Below, one piece after another: positions 43,321 through 52,418 of a stretch of 64,000 nt of DNA (positions within the stretch are counted from its first letter, which is position 1; the number at the start of each line of letters is the position of its first letter). Origin of the DNA: Xanthomonas rydalmerensis (GTDB lineage Bacteria > Pseudomonadota > Gammaproteobacteria > Xanthomonadales > Xanthomonadaceae). The notes under the pieces are model-generated. The model worked only from the letters and a program-made list of their open reading frames with translations, was not told the DNA's origin and did no database searches. The stretch covers positions 954,001 to 1,018,000 of the forward strand of contig NZ_CP126170.1 of the NCBI RefSeq assembly GCF_033170385.1, given 5' to 3'. A program made the position numbers and the translations under genes.

Positions 43321-45687
43321 ATGAAACGTGCTTTCCGCCAGATCTTCCCGCATGGCCATGTCGGGCTGCGCCGCGTCCAGGCGCTGTCGATGCGCACGCA
43401 TGCTGTGCTGTTGCTGCTGGCCTGTGCGCTGCTGGTGCCGGTCGCGTCCGCCGCGGCGGCGCAGGACGTGCAGGACGCGCAGGGCGATGCCGCGCGCGGC
43501 GTGCTGCTGCGCACGCTCGGCCCGCGCGCGGCCGAGCTACAGCTGCAACGGCAGCCGCGCGGCCGCGGCAACGACTGGTACCAGGTCGCCGCCGAGGCCG
43601 GCGCGCTGCGCGTGTCCGGGTCGTCCGAAGTGGCGCTGGCGCATGGCGCCTACAGCTATCTGCAGTCGATCGGCGCGGCATCGGTGAGTTGGGAAGGCAG
43701 CCGGATCGCCTTGCCTGCGGCCTATGCGGACTTCCGCGGGCAGCGGACGGCCACCCCGTTCGCGCACCGCGCCTACCTCAACGTCTGCACCTACGGTTAC
43801 ACCACGCCGTGGTGGGACTGGGCGCGCTGGGAGCGCGAGATCGACTGGATGGCCCTGCACGGCATCGACATGCCGCTGGCGATGGAAGGCCAGGAGTACG
43901 TGTGGCAGGCGCTGTGGCGCGAGTTCGGCGTCGCCGATGCCGAGCTGGCGCAGTACTTCTCCGGCCCGGCGTTCGCGCCGTGGCAGCGCATGGGCAACAT
44001 CGAGGGCTACGACGTGCCGCTGCCGCAGCAGTGGATCGAGGACAAGCATGCGCTGCAGTTGCGCATCCTGCAGCGCATGCGTGCACTGGGCATGAAGCCG
44101 GTGCTGCCGGCCTTCGCCGGCTACGTGCCGAAGGCGTTCGCGCAGGCGCATCCGCAGGCACGCATCTACCGCATGCGCGCCTGGGAGGGCTTCCACGAGA
44201 CCTATTGGCTGGATCCGGCCGATCCGCTGTTCGCACAGATCGCGCAACGCTTCATCCAGCTCTACGACCGCACCTACGGCAAGGGCACCTACTACCTGGC
44301 CGATGCGTTCAACGAGATGCTGCCGCCGATCGCCGCCGACGGCAGCGACGCGCGCCTGGCCAGTTACGGCGACAGCACCGCCAACACCGCCAAGGCCGCG
44401 CCACCCGAGGTGCCGCCGGCGCAGCGTGACAAGCGCCTGGCCGAATACGGCCGCGCGCTGTACGCCTCGATCCATCGCGCCAATCCGGATGCGGTGTGGG
44501 TGATGCAGGGCTGGCTGTTCGGCGCCGACCGCCACTTCTGGACGCCACAGGCGATCGCCGCATTCCTGCGCGAGGTGCCCAACGACAAGTTGCTGGTGCT
44601 GGACATCGGCAACGACCGCTACCCGGGGACCTGGAAGCTTTCCGATGCGTTCGACGGCAAGCAATGGATCTACGGCTACGTGCACAACTACGGCGGCAGC
44701 AATCCGGTGTACGGCGACCTGGCGTTCTACCGGCAGGACCTGCGCACGCTGCTTGCCGACAAGGACAAACGGCAACTTGTCGGCTTCGGCGCATTCCCGG
44801 AAGGGCTGCACACCAATTCGGTGGTCTACGAATACATGTACGCGCTGGCCTGGGGCGCACAGCAGCGCCCGTTGCAGGACTGGCTCGACGACTACACCCG
44901 CGCCCGCTACGGACACACCTCGCCGGCCTTGCGCGCGGCCTGGGACGACCTGCAGGCCTCGGTGCTGTCGACCCGCTACTGGACGCCGCGCTGGTGGCGC
45001 AGCCGGGCCGGCGCCTACCTGTTGTTCAAGCGGCCGACGCTGGACATCGGCGACTTCGATGAGGCGCCGGGCGATCCGCCACGGTTGCGCCGCGCCCTGC
45101 AGCAATTGCTGGCGCTGGCGCCGGAATACGCCGACGCGCCGTTGTATCGCTACGACCTGGTCGACTTCGCCCGCCACTACGCCACCGGCCGCGTGGACGC
45201 GCAGTTGCAGCAGGCGGTGGCCGCCTACCGACGCGGCGACGTCGCGGCCGGCGACGCCGCGGCGGCGCGGGTGCGAGAGGCGGTGACGCAACTCGACCGT
45301 CTGGTCGGCGGCCAGCAGGAGACCCTGTCGAGCTGGCTCGACGCGGCGGCTGACTATGCCAAGACGCCGCAGGATGCCGCGTACTACCGGCGCGACGCCA
45401 AGGCGCAGGTCAGCGTGTGGGGCGGCGAGGGCAATCTCGGCGACTACGCGTCCAAGGCCTGGCAGGGCATGTACGCCGATTACTACCTGCCGCGCTGGAC
45501 GTTGGCGCTGCAGATGCTGCGTGACGCGGCGGTGGCCGGCGGCAGCGTGGACGAGGCGCAGCTGCAGCAGCGCCTGCGCGCCTGGGAGCGCGACTGGGTG
45601 GCGCGCGACACGGCCTACGCGCGGCAGGCGCCGGCCGATCCGGTCGCCGCGGTGCGCGCGCTGCTGCAACAGGTGGATGCGCCATGA
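43321..45687 (+). CDS. Alpha-N-acetylglucosaminidase (GH89, NAGLU-like)
   Basis: A 788-residue enzyme that removes alpha-linked terminal GlcNAc; the human homologue degrades heparan sulphate. Family blocks are YLNVCTYGYTTPWWDWARWE, MALHGIDMPLAMEGQEYVWQ, YLADAFNEMLPP with Glu332, and FGAFPEGLHTNSVVYEY with Glu494, aligned in my reading with the two catalytic glutamates of NAGLU. Two starts are possible. ATG 43321 follows GGAG closely and couples to the GH2 stop. ATG 43390 would give a shorter, more usual signal peptide (MRTHAVLLLLACALLVPVAS). The 3' end overlaps the next gene by 4 bp. Confidence 0.93.
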   Translation: MKRAFRQIFPHGHVGLRRVQALSMRTHAVLLLLACALLVPVASAAAAQDVQDAQGDAARGVLLRTLGPRAAELQLQRQPRGRGNDWYQVAAEAGALRVSGSSEVALAHGAYSYLQSIGAASVSWEGSRIALPAAYADFRGQRTATPFAHRAYLNVCTYGYTTPWWDWARWEREIDWMALHGIDMPLAMEGQEYVWQALWREFGVADAELAQYFSGPAFAPWQRMGNIEGYDVPLPQQWIEDKHALQLRILQRMRALGMKPVLPAFAGYVPKAFAQAHPQARIYRMRAWEGFHETYWLDPADPLFAQIAQRFIQLYDRTYGKGTYYLADAFNEMLPPIAADGSDARLASYGDSTANTAKAAPPEVPPAQRDKRLAEYGRALYASIHRANPDAVWVMQGWLFGADRHFWTPQAIAAFLREVPNDKLLVLDIGNDRYPGTWKLSDAFDGKQWIYGYVHNYGGSNPVYGDLAFYRQDLRTLLADKDKRQLVGFGAFPEGLHTNSVVYEYMYALAWGAQQRPLQDWLDDYTRARYGHTSPALRAAWDDLQASVLSTRYWTPRWWRSRAGAYLLFKRPTLDIGDFDEAPGDPPRLRRALQQLLALAPEYADAPLYRYDLVDFARHYATGRVDAQLQQAVAAYRRGDVAAGDAAAARVREAVTQLDRLVGGQQETLSSWLDAAADYAKTPQDAAYYRRDAKAQVSVWGGEGNLGDYASKAWQGMYADYYLPRWTLALQMLRDAAVAGGSVDEAQLQQRLRAWERDWVARDTAYARQAPADPVAAVRALLQQVDAP

Positions 45688-46838
45688 GCGCCGCGCCCGC
45701 CAGCCCTCCCGCCGCGGCGCCGTCGCGCGAACGCTTCCTGTCGCTGGACGTGTTCCGCGGCCTGACCATCTTCCTGATGATCCTGGTCAACACGCCGGGC
45801 GCCGGCGCCGATGCCTTCGTGCAGTTGCGGCACACGCCGTGGTTCGGCTTCACCGCGGCCGACCTGGTGTTCCCGTCGTTCCTGTTCGCGGTCGGCAACG
45901 CGATGAGCTTCGCGCTGGATCGTGGCCAGCCGCTCGGCGCCTTCCTGCGCCGGGTCGGCAAGCGCAGCGCGCTGATCTTCCTGCTCGGCTTCCTGATGTA
46001 CTGGTTTCCGTTCGTGCACCAGGGCGCCGACGGCCACTGGAGCTTCACCGCGATCGACCAGACCCGGGTGCCGGGCGTGCTGCAGCGCATCGCCTTGTGC
46101 TATGCGCTGGCCGCGCTGCTGTGCCGCTGGCTGTCGCCTCGCGCCCTGCTGGGCGCCTGTGTCGCACTGCTGCTCGGCTACTGGGGCGCGCTGTACCTGT
46201 GGGGCCAGCCGGGCGCGGAGCTGAGCAAGCTCGGCAACGCCGGCACGCGCCTGGACCTGTGGCTGCTGGACCCGGCGCAGCTGTATCGCAAGGACGGCGG
46301 ATTCGATCCGGAAGGCCTGCTCGGCACGCTGCCGGCCACGGTCAACGTCATCGCCGGCTACCTGACCGGGCTGTACGTGCGCCACGCCGGCAAGCAGGCG
46401 CGCACCGTGCGCTGGCTGCTGCTGGCCGGGATCGCGCTGACGTTGCTGGCCCTGGCCTGGCAGCCGTGGTTCCCGCTGGCCAAGAAGCTGTGGACCGGCT
46501 CGTTCGTGCTGCTGACCGTGGGCCTGGACCTGCTGTTGCTGGGCGCACTGCTGTGGGCCATCGAGGTGCGCCATTGGCGGGCCGGCAGCGGCTTCTTCAC
46601 CGTGCTCGGGCGCAATCCGCTGGCGATCTACCTGTTTTCCGAGCTGTTCGTGGTCTGCCTGCGGCTGGTCCCGGCCGGTGCCAGCGGTATGGACCTGTAC
46701 CAGTGGCTGGGCGTGGAGGTGTTCCAGCGGCTGCTGCCCGGCCCCTGGGGCAGCCTGGCCTGCGCGCTGGCCTACACCCTGCTGTGCTGGGGAATGGGCT
46801 GGTGGATGGATCGACGGCGGCTGTACCTGCGGCTGTAG
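45684..46838 (+). CDS. HGSNAT-like membrane acyltransferase (DUF5009/COG4299)
   Basis: A 384-residue inner-membrane protein with about ten helices, of the family that includes heparan-alpha-glucosaminide N-acetyltransferase. The opening RERFLSLDVFRGLTIFLMIL plus VNTPG and FTAADLVFPSFLFAVGNAM are family hallmarks, and the later RNPLAIYLFSELFVV segment is also typical. In animals this family passes an acetyl group across the lysosomal membrane to glucosamine. Here the start overlaps the GH89 stop (ATGA), so acetylation of glucosamine-ended glycans next to GlcNAc removal is plausible but unproven. Acetyl-CoA use is inferred. Confidence 0.88.
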   Translation: MSAAPASPPAAAPSRERFLSLDVFRGLTIFLMILVNTPGAGADAFVQLRHTPWFGFTAADLVFPSFLFAVGNAMSFALDRGQPLGAFLRRVGKRSALIFLLGFLMYWFPFVHQGADGHWSFTAIDQTRVPGVLQRIALCYALAALLCRWLSPRALLGACVALLLGYWGALYLWGQPGAELSKLGNAGTRLDLWLLDPAQLYRKDGGFDPEGLLGTLPATVNVIAGYLTGLYVRHAGKQARTVRWLLLAGIALTLLALAWQPWFPLAKKLWTGSFVLLTVGLDLLLLGALLWAIEVRHWRAGSGFFTVLGRNPLAIYLFSELFVVCLRLVPAGASGMDLYQWLGVEVFQRLLPGPWGSLACALAYTLLCWGMGWWMDRRRLYLRL

Positions 46839-46857
46839 CCCGGCGTGCACGGACCGC

Positions 46858-46880
46858 GAATTGGTACTATATTGGACATA
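46858..46880. promoter_or_regulatory. AT-rich operator/promoter candidate before the GntR gene
   Basis: GAATTGGTACTATATTGGAC with flanking ATA forms an AT-rich island in GC-rich DNA, 30-52 bp before the regulator start. TATATT (46868-46873) could be a -10 element; no good -35 is visible. GAATTGGT matches the left arm of the inverted repeat at 37396, so both may bind the GntR protein and give autoregulation. Confidence 0.45.
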
Positions 46881-46909
46881 ACGAATTCATGCGGACTGGA
46901 GAGCGCGCC

Positions 46910-47665
46910 ATGACCAAGCCCAAGCCGCAGGCCGATCCCCGCCTGCAAGCGCTGGCCGTGGATCCGGACGCGCCGACCCCGCTGTACCTGCAACTGGCCA
47001 GCAAGCTGGTGGAGGCGATCAAGGGCGGGCAGTGGAAGCCGGGCGAGGCGCTGCCGGCCGAGCGGCAACTGTGCGAGTACCTGCAGGTGTCGCGGGTGAC
47101 CCTGCGCCAGGCCGTGGATGCGCTGGTCGAGCAAGGCCTGGTGTCGCGCCGCCAGGGCGCCGGCACCTTCGTCACTTCGCACATCCAGCATCAGCTCAGC
47201 GGCCTGGCCAGCTTCAGCGAGACCCTGCGCATGAAGGGGCTGGAGCCGGGCACGCGCTGGCTGGAGCGGCGCACGCGCCCGGCGCACGGCGAGGAGATCC
47301 TGCGTCTTGGCCTATCGCCGGACACGGTGGTCGCGGCGCTGACCCGTTTGCGCAGCGCCGACGGCCGGGTGATGGCCTACGAGAAGGCGGTGCTGCCGCA
47401 GCACGTGGTGCCCGATCCGCACGCCATCGCCGATTCGCTCTACACCTACCTGGACGAGCGCGGCACCCCGGTGGTGCGGGCGCTGCAGTACTTCCGCGCC
47501 ATCAACCTGCCGGCGCGGCTGGCCGGTCATCTGGGTATGAAGGAAGGCGAGGCGATCCTGCACGTGGTGCGGGTCGGCTACACCCGCGACGGCAGCGCGA
47601 TCGAACTGACCGACACCTATTGCCACAACGACTACTACGACTTCGTCGCCGAGCTGCGACGCTGA
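46910..47665 (+). CDS. GntR/HutC-family transcriptional regulator of the GlcNAc locus
   Basis: A 251-residue regulator. The N-terminal winged helix (TPLYLQLASKLVEAIKGGQW through LPAERQLCEYLQVSRVTLRQ to RRQGAGTFV) is GntR type. The C-terminal UTRA domain (GLEPGTRWLERRTRP to VGYTRDGSAIELTDTYCHND) binds a sugar-phosphate-like effector in relatives such as NagR/YvoA. Location between the GlcNAc enzymes and the NagP transporter points to GlcNAc 6-phosphate or a similar effector. The start at ATG 46910 follows GGAG 8 nt upstream; ATG 46889 is less likely. Probable repressor. Confidence 0.9.
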   Translation: MTKPKPQADPRLQALAVDPDAPTPLYLQLASKLVEAIKGGQWKPGEALPAERQLCEYLQVSRVTLRQAVDALVEQGLVSRRQGAGTFVTSHIQHQLSGLASFSETLRMKGLEPGTRWLERRTRPAHGEEILRLGLSPDTVVAALTRLRSADGRVMAYEKAVLPQHVVPDPHAIADSLYTYLDERGTPVVRALQYFRAINLPARLAGHLGMKEGEAILHVVRVGYTRDGSAIELTDTYCHNDYYDFVAELRR

Positions 47666-47702
47666 TCGCCGAACCCCGCGCCCTCCCGGAGCACGCCCGC
47701 CC

Positions 47703-48971
47703 ATGACCACCGCACGGCCCGCCAGTCCCTACGCCTCCATCGCCATCGTCGGCCTGTTGTTCTTCATCATGGGCTTCTTTACCTGGATCAACGGGCCGTT
47801 GATCCTGTTCGCCAAGGTCGCCTTCAACGTCAGCGACGCGTTCGCGTTCCTCATCCCGAGCGCGTTCTACATTTCCTACTTCTGCCTGGCGCTGCCTTCT
47901 TCGTTCATCCTGAAGCTGACCGGGATGAAGAAGGGCTTGGCCCTGAGCCTGCTGATCATGGCGATCGGTGCCGCCATCTTCGGCCAGTTCACCAATGACC
48001 GCTCCTACGTGGGCGCGGTGAGCGGCATCTTCATCATCGGCGGCGGCCTGGCCTTGCTGCAGACCGCGGTCAATCCGTACATCAGCATTCTCGGGCCGAT
48101 CGACGGCGCCGCGCGCCGTATCGCACTCATGGGCATCTGCAACAAGGTGGCCGGAGCGCTGGCCACCTATGGCCTGGCGAAAGTGGTCCTGCACGGCATG
48201 GAGGATTTTTCGACCCAGATCGAACAGGTGCTGCCTGCGCAGAAGGAAATCCTGCTGCAGGAGTTCGCTGGCCGAATCCACGGCCCGTACATGGCGATCG
48301 CCGGCGTCCTCGCCGTGCTGTCTGTCGCCCTCCTGTTTTCGCCCTTGCCCGAGATCAGCCCCGAGAAGGCGAACGCGTCGGCATCGGACGAGCGCAACCG
48401 CGACAGCATCTTTGCGTTTCCGCATGTGTGGCTGGGCGCGTTGTGCATCTTCGTGTACGTCGGTGCGGAGGTGATGGCGGGCGATGCGATCGGCATCTAT
48501 GGCAAGAGCCTCGGTCTGTCGCTCGACTACGCGAAATATTTCACGATCGGCACGCTCGCCTGCATGTTGGCGGGCTACCTGCTCGGCCTGGTGCTGATCC
48601 CGAAGTACATCTCCCAGGAAAAGTACCTGTCCTTCTCGGCCTGCCTTGGCATCGTCTTCTCGCTGTGTGCCATGTTGACCAGTGGCTACGTGTCGGTGGC
48701 ATTCGTGGCAGCGCTCGGATTCGCCAATGCCATCATGTGGCCGGCCATTTTCCCCCTGGCCATCAAGGGCCTGGGCAAGTTCACCGAAAAGGGCGCTGCA
48801 TTGTTGATCATGGGCATCGTGGGCGGCGCCGCGGTTCCGCAGCTGTTCGCCCATTTGAAGGAGTTCTTCGATTTCCAGGTGGTCTTCGCCGGCTTGATGA
48901 TCGCCTGCTACCTCTACATCTTGTTCTTTGCGCTGCGCGGTCACCGCGTCGGCCAGGGCGCGGCGAGCTGA
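47703..48971 (+). CDS. nagP: N-acetylglucosamine MFS transporter NagP
   Basis: A 422-residue inner-membrane permease of the fucose/glucose-galactose symporter group. About twelve hydrophobic helices are visible, starting IAIVGLLFFIMGFFTWINGP, which carries the family's GFFTW(I/A)NG signature. LLQTAVNPYISILGPI and RRIALMGICNKVAGALAT are typical. Import of GlcNAc is inferred from the nagA/nagB neighbours and from NagP of Shewanella and Xanthomonas. It starts 37 bp after the GntR gene. Codon choice looks slightly less GC-biased than its neighbours (for example GATTTTTCG and TTGTTGATC). Confidence 0.93.
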   Translation: MTTARPASPYASIAIVGLLFFIMGFFTWINGPLILFAKVAFNVSDAFAFLIPSAFYISYFCLALPSSFILKLTGMKKGLALSLLIMAIGAAIFGQFTNDRSYVGAVSGIFIIGGGLALLQTAVNPYISILGPIDGAARRIALMGICNKVAGALATYGLAKVVLHGMEDFSTQIEQVLPAQKEILLQEFAGRIHGPYMAIAGVLAVLSVALLFSPLPEISPEKANASASDERNRDSIFAFPHVWLGALCIFVYVGAEVMAGDAIGIYGKSLGLSLDYAKYFTIGTLACMLAGYLLGLVLIPKYISQEKYLSFSACLGIVFSLCAMLTSGYVSVAFVAALGFANAIMWPAIFPLAIKGLGKFTEKGAALLIMGIVGGAAVPQLFAHLKEFFDFQVVFAGLMIACYLYILFFALRGHRVGQGAAS

Positions 48972-49002
48972 CGCGCTTTTCCCCAACTCGGCAAATTATC
49001 CA

Positions 49003-50082
49003 ATGCGCAGACCCACCATCAAAGACGTCGCCGAACGGGCGCGGGTGTCGCTGAAGACCGTCTCGCGGGTCATCAACAACGAACCGTCGGTGATGCAGGC
49101 CACGCGCTCGCGCGTGCTGCATGCCATCGCCGAACTGGACTACGAGCCGGATCCGTCGGCGCGCAACCTGCGCAGCGGCACCCCGTTCGTGATCGGGCTG
49201 GTGTACGACAACCCCAATCCGTACCACATCATCGGCGTGCAGAACGGCGTGCTCGCCGCCTGCCGCGAGACCGGCTTCGGCCTGCAGATCCACCCCTGCG
49301 ATTCCACCGCGCCGATGCTGGCCGAGGAACTGGCCGAGTGGACCCAGCGTTCGCGCCTGGCCGGGCTGGTGCTGACCGCGCCGATGTCCGAGCGCGCCGA
49401 CCTGGTCGCGGCGCTGGCCGCGCGCGGGATCAAGACCGTGCGCATCATCGCCGCCACCGAGGATCCGCAGGACGGCCCGTGCGTCTACGTCGACGACCGC
49501 GACGCCGCCTACGCGATCACCGAACACCTGATCCAGCTCGGCCACCAGCGCATCGGCTTTCTGTGGGGCGGCACCTCGCACCGCTCCAGCGGCGAGCGCT
49601 ATGCCGGCTACGAGGCGGCGCTGAAGGACTACGGCATCACCCTGGACAAGCACCTGGTGATCCCCGGCGACTACACCTTCGACGACGGCTTCCGTGGCGC
49701 GCGGCGCCTGCTGGCACTGCGCGAACCGCCGACGGCGATCTTCGGCTCCAACGACGAGATCGCCGCCGGCGTGCTGGCGGCGGCCAAGTCGGCGGGCATG
49801 AACGTGCCCTACGACCTGTCCATCGCCGGCTTCGAGGACAGCCCGTTCTCGCGCCAGTCGTGGCCGCCGCTGACCACCGCCAAGCAGGCCACCGAGGACA
49901 TCGCCCGCCATGCCGCGCGCTTGCTGATCAGCCAGTTGCGCAGCGATGCCTACGAAGACCATCCGGCGCCGGTGCACAACCAGGGCTTCGTGCCGCAATT
50001 GGTGGTGCGCGGCTCGACTGCGCCCATGCAGCCGCATTCCCAGCCGCATTCCCGCCGTTCCTCCTCCCCCGACCCCACATGA
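49003..50082 (+). CDS. LacI-family transcriptional regulator of the GlcNAc locus
   Basis: A 359-residue regulator. The N-terminal helix-turn-helix and hinge are RRPTIKDVAERARVSLKTVS and DYEPDPSARNLRS. The periplasmic-binding-protein-like effector domain begins GLVYDNPNPYHI and includes GFLWGGTSHRSSGERYAGYE. It sits between nagP and nagB-II and overlaps the latter by 4 bp. The C-terminal tail (QPHSQPHSRRSSSPDP) is unusually Pro/His/Ser-rich and not part of the fold. It may control nag genes or the receptors, whose upstream region holds a LacI-like palindrome. Confidence 0.93.
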   Translation: MRRPTIKDVAERARVSLKTVSRVINNEPSVMQATRSRVLHAIAELDYEPDPSARNLRSGTPFVIGLVYDNPNPYHIIGVQNGVLAACRETGFGLQIHPCDSTAPMLAEELAEWTQRSRLAGLVLTAPMSERADLVAALAARGIKTVRIIAATEDPQDGPCVYVDDRDAAYAITEHLIQLGHQRIGFLWGGTSHRSSGERYAGYEAALKDYGITLDKHLVIPGDYTFDDGFRGARRLLALREPPTAIFGSNDEIAAGVLAAAKSAGMNVPYDLSIAGFEDSPFSRQSWPPLTTAKQATEDIARHAARLLISQLRSDAYEDHPAPVHNQGFVPQLVVRGSTAPMQPHSQPHSRRSSSPDPT

Positions 50083-51119
50083 CCCTGCCCATGGCGCTGC
50101 CCTCCGAAACCGAAACCCTGATGTTCCGTGAAGCCGCGGAAGCCGCCGCGGTCGTCGCCGCGCAGTTCGAGCGCAACCACGCCACGGTGGCCGCACTGGC
50201 CGCCTCGCTGCGCGCCGATCCGCCGCCGTTCGTGGTGACCTGCGCGCGCGGCAGTTCCGACCACGCCGCCACCTACGCCAAGTACCTGTTCGAGACCCAG
50301 CTCGGCGTGGTCACCGCCTCGGCCTCGCCCTCGGTGGGCTCGGTCTACGAGGCGCCGCTGCAGTTGCGTGGGGCGCTGTACCTGGTGATCTCGCAATCGG
50401 GCAAGAGCCCGGACCTGCTGCGCAATGCGCAGGCCGCCAAGGATGCCGGCGCGCGCGTGGTGGCCCTGGTCAACGTCGAGGATTCGCCGCTGGCGCAACT
50501 GGCCGACACGGTGATCCCGCTCGGCGCCGGCCCCGAGAAGAGCGTGGCCGCGACCAAGAGCTACCTGGCTTCGCTGGCGGCGATCCTGCAGCTCGGTGCG
50601 CACTGGAAGAACGACCCGGCGCTGCTGGGCGCGCTGCAGGAACTGCCGCAGGCGCTGCGCGCGGCCTGGCAGGCCGACTGGCGCTCGCTCACCGACGGCC
50701 TGGTCGATGCCCACAACCTGTTCGTGCTCGACCGCGGCCTGGGCCTGGCGGCGGCGCAGGAAGCGGCACTGAAGTTCAAGGAAACCTGCGGCCTGCATGC
50801 CGAGGCCTACAGCTCGGCGGAAGTGAAGCACGGGCCGATGGCGCTGGTGGGTCCGGGCTTCCCGGTGCTGGCCTTCGACCAGCCGGACGAGGCCGGCGAG
50901 GGCACCCGGCGCCTGGCCGAGGAGTTCCGCGGCCGTGGCGCGCAGGTGTGGCTGGCCAGCGCCGGCGGCGATCTGCCGCTGGTGGCCGCGCCGCACCCGG
51001 CCTGTGCGCCGCTGCTGGCGATCCAGAGCTTCTACCGCGCGATCAACGCCCTGGCGCTGCGCCGTGGCTACAACCCGGACCTGCCGCCGCATCTGAACAA
51101 AGTGACGGAGACCGTCTGA
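50079..51119 (+). CDS. nagB-II: Glucosamine-6-phosphate deaminase NagB-II (SIS-domain type)
   Basis: Converts glucosamine 6-phosphate to fructose 6-phosphate and ammonia, the non-homologous alternative to NagB found in Shewanella and Xanthomonas. The 346 residues contain two SIS domains, seen as FVVTCARGSSDHAATYAKYL, then VISQSGKSPDLL, then VAATKSYLASLAAI and KETCGLHAEAYSSAEVKHGP. This is the isomerase half of GlmS without the glutaminase domain. Neighbours nagA (TGATG overlap) and nagP confirm the role. The start ATG 50079 overlaps the LacI stop. Confidence 0.93.
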   Translation: MTLPMALPSETETLMFREAAEAAAVVAAQFERNHATVAALAASLRADPPPFVVTCARGSSDHAATYAKYLFETQLGVVTASASPSVGSVYEAPLQLRGALYLVISQSGKSPDLLRNAQAAKDAGARVVALVNVEDSPLAQLADTVIPLGAGPEKSVAATKSYLASLAAILQLGAHWKNDPALLGALQELPQALRAAWQADWRSLTDGLVDAHNLFVLDRGLGLAAAQEAALKFKETCGLHAEAYSSAEVKHGPMALVGPGFPVLAFDQPDEAGEGTRRLAEEFRGRGAQVWLASAGGDLPLVAAPHPACAPLLAIQSFYRAINALALRRGYNPDLPPHLNKVTETV

Positions 51120-52264
51120 TGACGACGGTGGCGCTGCGCAATGCCCGCGTGCTCGGCGAGGACGGGTTTCTCGACGGCGTCAGCGTGCTGCTGGAGGGCG
51201 GGCGCATCCTCGCCCTGCTCGACGACGCCGACCCGCGCGTGGCGGCAGCGCCAGTGCAGCACGACCTGGGCGGCGGCAGCCTGCTGCCGGGCTTCATCGA
51301 CCTGCAGGTCAACGGCGGCGGTGGCGTGCTGTTCAACAACCGCACCGACGTCGAGGCGCTGCGCCGCATCGGCCAGGGCCATCGCCGCTACGGCACCACC
51401 GGCTACCTGCCGACGCTGATCAGCGACGACCTGGAGGTGATGCGCGCAGCGATCGCCGCCACCCGCCAGGCCATCGCCGACGGCGTGCCGGGCGTGCTCG
51501 GCATCCACCTGGAAGGGCCGTACCTGGCGCCGGCGCGCAAGGGCACCCACAACGCCGACAAGTTCCGCGTGCCCGACGCCGAGGAACTTGCGCTGGCTAC
51601 CTCGCTGGACAACGGCGTCACCCTGATCACCCTGGCACCGGAACGCGTGCCGCCGGCCAGCATCCACACCCTGGCCGCGGCAGGCGCGCGCGTGTTCGCC
51701 GGCCACACCGCCGCCAGCTACGAAGAGACCCGCGCCGGGCTGGATGCCGGCATCTGCGGCTTCACCCATCTGTACAACGCGATGACGCCGTTGCAGGGAC
51801 GCGATCCCGGCGTGGTCGGCGCGGCGCTGGAAGACCGCAACGCCTGGTGCGGCGTCATCGTCGACGGCGTGCACGTGCATCCGGCCAGCCTGCGCGTGGC
51901 GCTGGCGGCCAAGCCGCGCGGCACCGTGTTCCTGGTCACCGACGCGATGCCGATGGTCGGCGCCGACAGTCCCGCGTTCGACCTGTACGGCGAAACCATC
52001 ACCGCCATCGACGGCGTGGTGCGCAATGCCGCCGGCGCCCTGGCCGGCTCGGCGCTGGACATGGCCAGCGCGGTACGCAACAGCGTGCAGTGGCTGGGCG
52101 TGCCGTTGGAAGAAGCCGCGCGCATGGCCTCGCTGTACCCCGCGCAGTGCGTGGGCCTGGACCACCGCTACGGCCACATCGCGCCCGGCTACCAGGCCGA
52201 CCTGGTGCTGCTGGATGAGGCGCTGCAGGTCCGCCACACCTGGATCGCCGGCGCGATGGAGTAG
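51119..52264 (+). CDS. nagA: N-acetylglucosamine-6-phosphate deacetylase
   Basis: Deacetylates GlcNAc 6-phosphate to glucosamine 6-phosphate, feeding NagB-II. The 381-residue length is normal. Metal and substrate blocks are LPGFIDLQVNGGGGVLFNN, GIHLEGPYLAPARKGTHN with Glu, GHTAASYEE, FTHLYNAM, VDGVHVHP and VTDAMPMVG with the catalytic Asp. The C-terminal GYQADLVLLDE is typical. Overlap with the nagB-II stop at TGATG indicates coupling. It is the last gene of the locus. No GlcNAc kinase gene is visible in the window, so phosphorylation must be encoded elsewhere. Confidence 0.95.
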   Translation: MTTVALRNARVLGEDGFLDGVSVLLEGGRILALLDDADPRVAAAPVQHDLGGGSLLPGFIDLQVNGGGGVLFNNRTDVEALRRIGQGHRRYGTTGYLPTLISDDLEVMRAAIAATRQAIADGVPGVLGIHLEGPYLAPARKGTHNADKFRVPDAEELALATSLDNGVTLITLAPERVPPASIHTLAAAGARVFAGHTAASYEETRAGLDAGICGFTHLYNAMTPLQGRDPGVVGAALEDRNAWCGVIVDGVHVHPASLRVALAAKPRGTVFLVTDAMPMVGADSPAFDLYGETITAIDGVVRNAAGALAGSALDMASAVRNSVQWLGVPLEEAARMASLYPAQCVGLDHRYGHIAPGYQADLVLLDEALQVRHTWIAGAME

Positions 52265-52418
52265 ACGGCCGCCGGCACCGCCGCCAACACGGCAGGTGTC
52301 TCCCGGCGAGGTGACGATCCTCGGCCTCGGCAGCCAAGGGCTTCCGCCACACCTGTGTGCCGATGCTGTCGCCCGCATGCAGTAGGATCGCGGGCGATCG
52401 CCACAGGGGGAGATCGTC

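Noticed and set aside
40371..43571. Minus-strand open frame opposite the GH2 gene
   Set aside because: GH2 catalytic motifs are on the plus strand. The antisense protein is Arg/His/Gln-rich without a domain.
46868..46873. TATATT as a certain -10 promoter for the GntR gene
   Set aside because: No acceptable -35 at 16-18 bp upstream, so it is listed only as part of a candidate control site.
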